DNA of 38,432 nucleotides from Candidatus Aphodocola excrementigallinarum (GTDB taxonomy: Bacteria > Bacillota_I > Bacilli_A > RF39 > UBA660). Positions 17,082-24,091 of this stretch are shown one piece after another. Location: contig DVMT01000028.1 in NCBI GenBank assembly GCA_018714855.1, positions 1 to 38,432 on the forward strand, read 5' to 3'. The notes beneath the pieces are model-generated. The model saw nothing but the letters and a program-made list of their open reading frames with translations. It searched no databases and was not told the DNA's origin. Both the position numbers and the translations under genes were made by a program. The number at the start of each line of letters is the position of its first letter. Positions within the stretch are counted from its first letter, which is position 1.

Positions 17082-17300
17082 ATGATAATAGTTAATTTAG
17101 ATGTTATGATGGCAAAAAGAAAGATGTCATTAAACGAACTTAGTGAAAAAACTGGTATTACAACAACTAATCTTTCTATTTTAAAAACTAATAAAGCTAA
17201 GGCGATTAGGTTCTCTACGCTTGAAGCAATTTGTAAAGCTCTTAACTGTCAGCCTAGTGACATACTAGAGTATAAAGGTGATGAAGATGGAAGAAAGTAA
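17082..17300 (+). CDS. Small Cro/C1-type HTH regulator (YozG-like)
   Basis: A 72-residue DNA-binding protein nearly all of which is one HTH domain: MIIVNLDVMMAKRKMSLNELSEKTGITTTNLSILK, then FSTLEAICKALNCQPSDILEY. YozG-type regulators commonly accompany DUF2975 proteins. I choose the ATG at 17082 with AGGTGA upstream, rather than the GTG at 17073 in the ORF track, because it gives the family-typical MIIVNLD start. Its end overlaps the start of the DUF4173 gene by 14 nt. Confidence 0.85.
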   Translation: MIIVNLDVMMAKRKMSLNELSEKTGITTTNLSILKTNKAKAIRFSTLEAICKALNCQPSDILEYKGDEDGRK

Positions 17301-18501
17301 AATAAAAAAAGATAGCATTTTTGTTCCTTTAATATCTGCTATTTTAATAGTTATAATAGGAAGTCTAGATGTAAATTGGTACTTTAAAAACGTTTGTTTT
17401 CCTTTCTTAGCGTTATTATTATGCAGCATCATATTGGTAATGGATGATAAAGATGTTAATAAAAAAGCATACTTTATGTTAATACCAATCATTCTTATTT
17501 TGATTAGTAACGTAATTTTAGGATTTTTTGACTGTGAGATTGCACAGGTTAACATGATATTAAACCTTATTGTGTTACCAATTTTAATATCAACGTTTTT
17601 ATTCTTGTTAACCAATAAGAATTACGTGGTGTCTTTGAAAAACATTTCCTTTATGTTTAAACTTTTTCCACATCATATTTTTAAAAATTTTAAATATCTT
17701 AAAATTAGAAGCGTAAGTGGAAAAATGGGAAACGTATTAAAAGTGATCGCGGGAACCCTGATAGGACTTGTATTTTCCGTAATTATTATTCTTTTGCTTT
17801 CTAGTGCGGATGATTATTTTAGTGAGTTCATGGATAAAATACTATTTTCCTTTGACTTTAACTTAGGAAACATAATAAAGTTCGTTATATATTTTATAAT
17901 ATTATTTAGTATAGGAATAAACTTACTAAGAAATAGAAATTTAAAAATGAAGGAAACCAAGTATAAATTCATTGATAATACCATTGTTATTTCAATGTTA
18001 TCAGTGGTGAACTTCGTGTTTGTGCTATTTTTAATATCAGAAGTATCAAAGTTATGCGGAAACTTCTTACAAATACCTGATGGTTATATATACTCAAGCT
18101 ACGCAAGGGAAGGGTTTTTCCAGTTATTGTTCGTAACGTTAATAAACTTTTCTATAATACTTTATTTAATGTATAAAACAAAGAACATAGAAAAAAGTAA
18201 GTTAACTAAAAACTTGGTATTGTTATTGGTTGTATTCTCGGCATTTTTGATCTTTAACTCTTATTATAGAATGTTTTTATACATAGAACGTTTTGGATTT
18301 ACCATTTTAAGATTACAAGTAATATTATTTTTGGCCATGGAACTTATTTTGTTTATGTTAGTCGCTAAAAAAATACTAAAAGGATTAAATCATGACGGAA
18401 TAAAGTTTTTAATGGTAATGACGATTTTCTACGTTCTTAATTTATACGTTTGTAATGATTGGTTTATAGGACTAGTGAATAAATTATGGATATCGATGTA
18501 A
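17287..18501 (+). CDS. DUF4173/DUF4153-like polytopic membrane protein
   Basis: About 404 residues with ten or so hydrophobic segments. The phrase IYSSYAREGFFQLLFVTLINFSIILY is characteristic of DUF4173-type proteins, which are of unknown function and often lie beside DUF2975/HTH genes. The ATG at 17287 has AAAGGTG upstream and overlaps the HTH gene; the track's GTG at 17278 is less likely. It overlaps the next gene by 16 nt, so translation is coupled along the operon. Function unknown; membrane location certain. Confidence 0.75.
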   Translation: MEESKIKKDSIFVPLISAILIVIIGSLDVNWYFKNVCFPFLALLLCSIILVMDDKDVNKKAYFMLIPIILILISNVILGFFDCEIAQVNMILNLIVLPILISTFLFLLTNKNYVVSLKNISFMFKLFPHHIFKNFKYLKIRSVSGKMGNVLKVIAGTLIGLVFSVIIILLLSSADDYFSEFMDKILFSFDFNLGNIIKFVIYFIILFSIGINLLRNRNLKMKETKYKFIDNTIVISMLSVVNFVFVLFLISEVSKLCGNFLQIPDGYIYSSYAREGFFQLLFVTLINFSIILYLMYKTKNIEKSKLTKNLVLLLVVFSAFLIFNSYYRMFLYIERFGFTILRLQVILFLAMELILFMLVAKKILKGLNHDGIKFLMVMTIFYVLNLYVCNDWFIGLVNKLWISM

Positions 18502-18971
18502 AAAAAGAGACAAAAAAACTTATTTGGATAACTTTAGGACTACTTTTTTCGGTCCCGTTCATAGTTATAACATTCGTTATAGTTTATGTCGTAATATCAG
18601 GTATAAGCAGTGTATATTCAAAAAACGCAAACGTACCTAAAGGATATTATGACTTTTATGAAGCGCTTGGTAGAAACACTAACGGTAATTACTTAGACTA
18701 TGGCAAGTATTATTATAATAGTGCATCTTCAGTTTTAAAAGATAATATTTACCAGGTTGTTAAAGAAGAAGACATAAATAAAATTAAAGATATTTTTACA
18801 AACGTTAAAGAATTAATGGAAAAAGAAAATAGAAAAAACGAATACGATTTTGATGAAGGGGTTATATCAAAAGGAGATTACTTCTATTTAAACGAACGTG
18901 GAAAACATAAATATATGATTTACTTTTTTGATATTGATAGCAACACCTTATATTATGTTAATTTAAAATAA
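18486..18971 (+). CDS. Membrane-anchored hypothetical protein
   Basis: A 161-residue protein: short charged N-terminus, one membrane segment (about 12-38), then an extracytoplasmic alpha/beta domain of about 120 residues with many Tyr, Lys and Asp residues. Not recognised. It starts inside the end of the DUF4173 gene and is the last gene of the DUF2975/HTH/DUF4173 operon, closed by a terminator whose left arm includes its stop codon. Probably works with the DUF4173 protein in the membrane; inferred from coupling only. Confidence 0.65.
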   Translation: MDIDVKKETKKLIWITLGLLFSVPFIVITFVIVYVVISGISSVYSKNANVPKGYYDFYEALGRNTNGNYLDYGKYYYNSASSVLKDNIYQVVKEEDINKIKDIFTNVKELMEKENRKNEYDFDEGVISKGDYFYLNERGKHKYMIYFFDIDSNTLYYVNLK

Positions 18972-19001
18972 AAGATAGTTTTCTTTATCTTTTATTTTTT
19001 T
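18965..19001 (+). terminator. Terminator of the DUF2975 operon
   Basis: AAAATAAAAGATA / TATCTTTTATTTT perfect 13-bp stem, T-rich tail; includes the stop codon of the last gene. Confidence 0.8.
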
Positions 19002-19056
19002 ATGCTACTTTCATTTTATTTTCATATAATATCTTAGTTAATAAAAGGAGGATAAA

Positions 19057-19983
19057 ATGAATATTATAGATAAGGAGTTTAATGAGCTAGCGGGTGTTAT
19101 AAAAAATAAATCTTTAGAGGAGGTATTTAACGATATAAAAGATGCTTTCTTTAAAATCCCACTAGAGACACAAAAGTCATTAGAAGATTATTACGCAAAC
19201 TTTGGTTACTGGGGAAAACTTAAAAGAAGTGATGAAGAATACGAAGAGTTATATAACCGTGCTAAATCACTAAAAGAGCATATAGATGATTATGTATTTA
19301 TATATGATAAACTATCTGATTATCGCTCTAAAAAGCTTTTATACGCCATTTTAAGCAACTGGTATAGGTTTGATTTCGTAACCATTGCAAGTTCGTTAGA
19401 AAAAAACTACGCACAATATTTAGATTTAGATATATTAAAACCTAGTAGTGATGAGGTAATAGTTGATTTAGGGGCATATACGGGAGATACTATGTTAAAT
19501 TATATCAATACCTTTGGAGATGATAGTTATAAGAAAATATATTGTTATGAAATAACTAAAGAAACTTTTGAAAACTTAAAAGGTAACTTAAGGAAATATG
19601 AAAACATAGAGTTTGTTAATAAAGCGACATCAGATCATGAAGGCGTGTTATACATAAATGAAAACGAAACTGGGGCATCTGCTAACACTATAGAAGAAAC
19701 TGGTGATAAAGAAGTTATAGCAACCACGATTGATAATGATATAAAAGATAAAGTAACGTTAATTAAAATGGATATAGAAGGATCTGAACAAAAAGCTTTA
19801 AAGGGATGTGAAAACCATATTAAAAACGAACATCCAAAACTATTAATATCCGTTTATCATAATCATGAAGATTTATATAAAATACCATTAATGATTAATG
19901 ATATGGATTCGTCTTATAAGTTTTATCTAAGATGTTATGGTAGTATAATCTTCCCAACGGAAATAGTTTTATTTGCAGTTTAA
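19057..19983 (+). CDS. FkbM family SAM-dependent methyltransferase
   Basis: A 308-residue protein. The N-terminal 120 residues are helical; the Rossmann methyltransferase core begins with the SAM-binding VIVDLGAYTGDTMLNY at about 140. It continues with IYCYEITKETFENLKGNL and the family-diagnostic LIKMDIEGSEQKALKG at about 240, then LLISVYHNHEDLYKIP. FkbM enzymes are O-methyltransferases, often acting on sugars, glycans or polyketides. The ribosome site AAGGAGG is strong and the gene is monocistronic. The substrate is not readable; a glycan is plausible given the helical N-terminal extension. Confidence 0.85.
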   Translation: MNIIDKEFNELAGVIKNKSLEEVFNDIKDAFFKIPLETQKSLEDYYANFGYWGKLKRSDEEYEELYNRAKSLKEHIDDYVFIYDKLSDYRSKKLLYAILSNWYRFDFVTIASSLEKNYAQYLDLDILKPSSDEVIVDLGAYTGDTMLNYINTFGDDSYKKIYCYEITKETFENLKGNLRKYENIEFVNKATSDHEGVLYINENETGASANTIEETGDKEVIATTIDNDIKDKVTLIKMDIEGSEQKALKGCENHIKNEHPKLLISVYHNHEDLYKIPLMINDMDSSYKFYLRCYGSIIFPTEIVLFAV

Positions 19984-20127
19984 ATCAGTATATTAGGAAC
20001 GTTTATGTATATATTTCACTCTAAATATTTATTGCACGAATAGCACAACAAGAAGTTGATATCATTTATATAATTATTTATAATAAATAAAATAAGAATA
20101 ATTTTAAAAAGAAATTTAAAAAAATTA

Positions 20128-20156
20128 TTGACAATATTTGTAAAATATTGTATTTT
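20128..20156 (+). promoter_or_regulatory. Promoter of the FolE2-QNG1 operon
   Basis: TTGACA, 17 nt, TATTTT. It predicts a transcript starting near 20163, about 10 nt before the attenuator hairpins. The rest of 19984-20127 is AT-rich with nothing I can assign. Confidence 0.75.
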
Positions 20157-20171
20157 AAAAACAATTAATCA

Positions 20172-20251
20172 ATTTGGGTATTGTGTTTGCCCAAATGGTG
20201 GCAGTATTTTCATGGTGGCAAACACTTTTAAGTGTTTTTGCCACCTTTTTT
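20172..20251 (+). promoter_or_regulatory. Transcription attenuator (antiterminator/terminator leader)
   Basis: Three alternative pairings are visible. Hairpin 1 pairs ATTTGGG (20172-20178) with CCCAAAT (20190-20196). The terminator pairs GGTGGCAAACACTT (20214-20227) with AAGTGTT-TT-GCCACC (20230-20245), followed by six T's. GTGTTTGCC (20183-20191), in the loop and right arm of hairpin 1, is perfectly complementary to GGCAAACAC (20217-20225) in the terminator's left arm, so antiterminator and hairpin 1 plus terminator exclude each other. A 9-nt direct repeat ATGGTGGCA (20195 and 20212) adds a second partner for TGCCACC. The signal is unknown; I do not recognise a known riboswitch. Confidence 0.8.
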
Positions 20252-20275
20252 ATTGCCTTAATATTAGGAGGTTAA
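20195..20275 (+). CDS. Possible 26-codon leader peptide with tandem Trp codons
   Basis: An ATG at 20195 opens a 26-residue hydrophobic frame (MVAVFSWWQTLL...ALILGG) that runs through the terminator and stops one base before the folE2 ATG. It contains two adjacent Trp codons. There is no Shine-Dalgarno sequence before it, and its ATG sits in a stem, so it may be chance. If translated, ribosomes would melt the terminator. Confidence 0.2.
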   Translation: MVAVFSWWQTLLSVFATFFIALILGG

Positions 20276-20276
20276 A

Positions 20277-21047
20277 ATGGAAGATGTTCATAACAATATA
20301 GAAAAAAGAAATGTGTCGATAGAAAGAGTAGGAATAAATAATTTTAGATTACCTTTTTGCTATAGGTCGTTATATGATTATAATACTATTGCATCAATAA
20401 TTTCTGGGGTATGTGTTGGCTGTAGTGAGAAAGGGGCACATTTAAGTAGAATTATTGAGGTATTAAATGAGTTGTTAGCTAACAAAATTCTTAAATTAGA
20501 AGATTTTTCTACGATAATAAAAGCTCTAGCTGATAGGATTGAAAAAAAAGATATAGAGTTAACCGTTAGTTTTCCAACATTAATAGAAACAAAATCTCCT
20601 ATTACTAATAAGATAAGCTATATTGATTCTGAGGTGGAGGTGAAAGTAATGTTAAAAAATAATACAATTTATAAAGATGTATCTTTAAAAATGAATGGTG
20701 CAATGTGTTGCCCTAGTTCTAAAAAAATTTCTAAATATGGGGCTCACAGTCAAAGATGTTTATTAAAATCTACAATAGTTGATGCAAAAGATGATTTATT
20801 GATAGAAGATGTAGCTAATATTTTGCAAAAATGCTTTAGTGCACCCGTATTTTCGGTTGTTAAAAGAGAAGATGAAAAATATATGACTGAAACTGCTTAT
20901 GAAAATCCTAAATTTTCTGAGGACTTAATTAGAGATGTATTACTTAATTTAAAAAGAAAATATAAGGATTCAGAAATAATTGCAGAAATGGAAAATTATG
21001 AATCTATACATTCGCATAATGTATATGCAAAGGGATATTTGAAATGA
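20277..21047 (+). CDS. folE2: GTP cyclohydrolase IB (FolE2/MptA family)
   Basis: A 256-residue protein with FolE2 motifs: GCSEKGAHLSRIIEVL (family KGTHMSR), CCPSSKKISKYGAHSQR (family CPCSKEISxYGAHNQR, containing the catalytic/metal Cys), and an ETAYENPKFSEDLIRD segment. FolE2 turns GTP into 7,8-dihydroneopterin triphosphate, the entry to folate and to queuosine/7-deazapurines, using a metal other than the zinc of FolE. It is the first gene after the attenuator, with an AGGAGG ribosome site. Its TGA stop overlaps the ATG of the next gene (ATGA). Neighbouring folK/folP or queC-F genes are absent, which argues for a special pathway. Confidence 0.88.
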   Translation: MEDVHNNIEKRNVSIERVGINNFRLPFCYRSLYDYNTIASIISGVCVGCSEKGAHLSRIIEVLNELLANKILKLEDFSTIIKALADRIEKKDIELTVSFPTLIETKSPITNKISYIDSEVEVKVMLKNNTIYKDVSLKMNGAMCCPSSKKISKYGAHSQRCLLKSTIVDAKDDLLIEDVANILQKCFSAPVFSVVKREDEKYMTETAYENPKFSEDLIRDVLLNLKRKYKDSEIIAEMENYESIHSHNVYAKGYLK

Positions 21048-21916
21048 TAAAGGTTTATGTAAAAGATTTAATTGATATGTTAAAAATCAAAGGCGATCAA
21101 TTGAATATTATAGTTTGTAAAGCGCTTATTGCTGCTATGATAAACAAAAAAATTGCATATAAAGATAGGCAAATGATAATAATTGATGAAAATGTATTTA
21201 AAACACTATGGAATATATATTTAAGTAGTCTTTGTTATTTTGATATTAATTATAATAGAAAAACAGATTTCAAACTATATTTTGAATATATCATTGATTC
21301 ATTAATGAATAATAAACAATTAACGTTTTTATCTCTTTTTTGCCCAGGGTATACTAAAGACGGGTATAAAGATAGGCTGGGTAATACAACAAAATGGAAA
21401 TTGGCAGAATTAAAAAATATCAACTCTTTTTTTCAAGAAAACGAGGTAGATAATTTAATTTATTGTTATTATTCAGATGTGTTTCTAGAAAATACAGATT
21501 ATGAAGTAAATTCAAAATGGATGATTCAAATGGATTATAACAGATATTTGTTTCACGAAGAGGCTAAAAAATATTTTGATGAAATATATGTAAAAAATGC
21601 TTCTGATTTAGAAATATTTTCGGAGGAAAAAAGTATTAGTGGGTACATTGATGATAATCTTGTCAAGAAAGTAAATCCTAGAACGTATAAATCTTTTAAA
21701 AAGTTTAATGAAAAGTTTTATAATAAATTAGGTTTTTCAAAGGAACAAATGTTATTTAGAAATGATAGGTTAATTACAATGTATAAATTGTTATCTGATT
21801 ATATTAATTCTCAGAGTAATACAATTTTTTTGCCAATGGAAAACATGTATGAGAGAGAAAATATATTTTCAGAAAATAATACATGTACAATGTATTTGAA
21901 ATTAAAAAGGAGATGA
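21044..21916 (+). CDS. Unrecognised operon protein with FCPGY motif
   Basis: A 290-residue soluble protein translationally coupled to folE2 by ATGA overlap and ending 3 nt before the cyclohydrolase-II-like gene, so certainly part of the operon. No family recognised. The best-defined block is LTFLSLFCPGYTKDGYKDRLGNTTKWKLAELKNINSF, then DNLIYCYYSDVFLEN: a strand-loop-helix-strand layout ending in an SDVF segment. This faintly recalls the IsnA/Dit1 isonitrile-synthase plan, but the resemblance is too weak to assign. No signal peptide or membrane segment. It may be the defining enzyme of this pathway. Confidence 0.7.
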   Translation: MIKVYVKDLIDMLKIKGDQLNIIVCKALIAAMINKKIAYKDRQMIIIDENVFKTLWNIYLSSLCYFDINYNRKTDFKLYFEYIIDSLMNNKQLTFLSLFCPGYTKDGYKDRLGNTTKWKLAELKNINSFFQENEVDNLIYCYYSDVFLENTDYEVNSKWMIQMDYNRYLFHEEAKKYFDEIYVKNASDLEIFSEEKSISGYIDDNLVKKVNPRTYKSFKKFNEKFYNKLGFSKEQMLFRNDRLITMYKLLSDYINSQSNTIFLPMENMYERENIFSENNTCTMYLKLKRR

Positions 21917-21919
21917 AAC

Positions 21920-23446
21920 ATGAAAGATAAATATTCATTTTATTTGCAAAATAACAATAAACTATTTAATAGTGATATTCTTGTTGTTTGTTATGAAGCA
22001 GATGAGTCTGAGATAAGTGAATACAACTTAACATCAAAATCCATAATATTATTTATAAAAAGTGAAGAAATAAATTTTGCCACTTTGAATAAAGATGTTA
22101 ATTATAGAAATATTATTAAAAAAGCATTTGATAAAAAAGATGTTTTTTTAAGACTTCAATGTGAGTGTTTGTTGGGGATGTATGGAGACTCACATTGTGA
22201 TTGTGAGCAACAAAGATTAGATAGTATAAAACTCATTTCAAAACATAATGGTATATATATTCACATTCCACAAGAAGCTCAGGGCTGGGGATTGCCATAT
22301 AAAATTAAAGAACTTGAATTACAAGTATCTGGAAGAACCCAAGATGGGAAGTATATTGGCATTAAAAATAGAGATGATGCTCAAAAATTATTATTAGGTA
22401 ATGAGAAATTTCAGGATAATAGAAATTATAAAATTATATCTGATATTTTAAAGAATTTAGGTTTGAAAAAAAATAAATTTATATTATTAACTGATAGTCA
22501 AAGAAAACTAGATGATATAAAAACCACAGGATTAAATGTTATTGGTTATAAAGAATATAATAGTAATTCAATAAATGTCAATAATTTGTCTGAGTATTTA
22601 ATAAAAATATTAAATGGTACGCATGCTTTTTCGCAAGAAGTATTGGATACAATTCTATCGTTGATTATTGATAGACAATATAACGAACGAACGTTATCTA
22701 CATTAGTAAGTATTGTAAATAAGATAAAATATGATAAAAATTATTATCTTGATAATGTTTCAAAAAAGAAAATATTAAATGCTTATAATACAATAATATG
22801 TGGTGATGAGAAAGAGTATTATATTGGTGATGATAACACGATTAAGATACAAAATAATTTTTGTTGTAGAGTTAATACATCTATATTTAAAGTTATCAAA
22901 AATGTTTTAGGGAAAAATATTTTTGATAGAATTTCTTTAGAAAAACTATATTATTTTCAGAATAAATATAGTAATGAAATAGTTAAAATAAGAACAAGTA
23001 AAATTTTAGATATTAGAGATGATAATTCTGAGTTTTTCAAAGGACAACATCATGCAGAACAAAGAATAATTAACAAAGATAAAAATAAAATAATTCAAAA
23101 AGAAGTAACTGTTTCAAGTTTAAAATCATATTTTGAAAATCCTAATTATGACTATGTAAAGAGAGTTGAAATGATAACAATTATATCTGAATTTGATATG
23201 CCAGGTGTTAAGGTCTTTATAAAAAGAATACCAACAATTGATAATAGGGTTTTGGATGTATTTGGTAAGAAGAAAGATATAAAAGAATTTTTAGATAAAA
23301 TAATAAAGTCAAATCCCAAGGTCTTATTAAATAAAGTTACAGACACAAGATTTGAGGATGAGAATTTTACCGATTATAATTTGAGATTTGCAGATATTAA
23401 TGCTATAATCGAAGAAGAATTAAAGATATTTAATATATTAAAATAG
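21920..23446 (+). CDS. GTP cyclohydrolase II-like protein with extra C-terminal domain
   Basis: A 508-residue protein, against about 200 for RibA alone. Residues about 70-215 are a GTP cyclohydrolase II domain. The zinc cysteines C83, C93 and C95 are present (ECLLGMYGDSHCDC; the loop is one residue shorter than in E. coli). QEAQGWGLPYKIKELELQ stands for QEGRGIGLxNKIRAYxLQ. FQDNRNY keeps the catalytic Asp and Arg of ADERDF (D166, R168), and LLTDSQRKLDDI stands for LLTNNPKK. Two familiar residues differ: Arg of GRG is Gln121, and the Tyr of RAYSLQ is Leu132. The C-terminal 290 residues are a separate region I do not recognise. GTP ring opening is likely, but the product may differ from that of riboflavin synthesis; no ribB/D/E/H genes are near. 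Confidence 0.8.
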   Translation: MKDKYSFYLQNNNKLFNSDILVVCYEADESEISEYNLTSKSIILFIKSEEINFATLNKDVNYRNIIKKAFDKKDVFLRLQCECLLGMYGDSHCDCEQQRLDSIKLISKHNGIYIHIPQEAQGWGLPYKIKELELQVSGRTQDGKYIGIKNRDDAQKLLLGNEKFQDNRNYKIISDILKNLGLKKNKFILLTDSQRKLDDIKTTGLNVIGYKEYNSNSINVNNLSEYLIKILNGTHAFSQEVLDTILSLIIDRQYNERTLSTLVSIVNKIKYDKNYYLDNVSKKKILNAYNTIICGDEKEYYIGDDNTIKIQNNFCCRVNTSIFKVIKNVLGKNIFDRISLEKLYYFQNKYSNEIVKIRTSKILDIRDDNSEFFKGQHHAEQRIINKDKNKIIQKEVTVSSLKSYFENPNYDYVKRVEMITIISEFDMPGVKVFIKRIPTIDNRVLDVFGKKKDIKEFLDKIIKSNPKVLLNKVTDTRFEDENFTDYNLRFADINAIIEEELKIFNILK

Positions 23447-23459
23447 AAAGAGGTGTATT

Positions 23460-24089
23460 ATGGAATACGAAGTAAGATTTTATTATCCAATTAAAGAATA
23501 TAATAATAAAATAAATCTATTAAATAAGATCTCAACTTTAAAATGTAATGGAAGAAATTATGAAAAAACATCTCAATTTAATCATCCTAGCCCTAAATAC
23601 AATTTCTATTCTAAAAAAATAGATGGGAGATTTAGAATTAGAATAACTAAGGGAAAAAATATTTCTAGGTGTATGCTAAGTTGGAAACGAAGATTACCAA
23701 TAACGCTTGAGTCTTCAATTAACAAGGAGGAAGAAATTGAGCTTACAATAAAACCTTCTGAATATGATAATTTAATGTTTATAGTCAAAAATATATTACA
23801 TATGGAGGAAGTAGAAAGCTATGAAAGGTTTAGAACTACTTTCACTAATTCAGAGGTTGAAATAGCATTGGATGAATATCCGTTTGGTTTAGCTTTGGAA
23901 ATAGAGGCCAAAACCTTTGATAATAAAGCTGAAGAAGTCGTTGATAAATACGTAGAACTTCTTAAATTGGATTATAAAGATTCATATAGACTTTCTTGGG
24001 ATGATAAATACGAAGAATTATGTAAAGAGCAAGGCAAAGAGAAGTTTAAGCATGTATTATTTGACTGTGATATGCCGGAGATAAAATAA
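23460..24089 (+). CDS. CYTH domain protein (triphosphate tunnel metalloenzyme)
   Basis: A 209-residue protein with a CYTH/TTM pattern. It opens with the alternating acidic start MEYEVRFYY (family ExExK; Lys is Arg here), followed by FRIRITKGKN, CMLSWKRRLP, KEEEIELTI and YERFRTTFT. It ends with EIALDEYPFGLALEIEAK, whose E-x-D and E-I-E acids line the tunnel. TTM enzymes bind triphosphates (inorganic PPPi, ThTP, ATP to cAMP) with Mg or Mn. In this operon an attractive substrate is a triphosphate made by FolE2, but that is inference. It starts 13 nt after the cyclohydrolase-like gene and ends 2 nt before the next gene. Confidence 0.8.
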   Translation: MEYEVRFYYPIKEYNNKINLLNKISTLKCNGRNYEKTSQFNHPSPKYNFYSKKIDGRFRIRITKGKNISRCMLSWKRRLPITLESSINKEEEIELTIKPSEYDNLMFIVKNILHMEEVESYERFRTTFTNSEVEIALDEYPFGLALEIEAKTFDNKAEEVVDKYVELLKLDYKDSYRLSWDDKYEELCKEQGKEKFKHVLFDCDMPEIK

Positions 24090-24091
24090 TC

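Noticed and set aside
17265-17615. Minus-strand 116-aa ORF opposite the DUF4173 gene
   Set aside because: Reverse shadow; the plus-strand operon is tightly packed and convincing.
20157-20276. preQ1, T-box or THF riboswitch in the folE2 leader
   Set aside because: No core consensus of these classes was visible and the leader is too short for a T-box or THF aptamer; only the attenuator pairing is supported.
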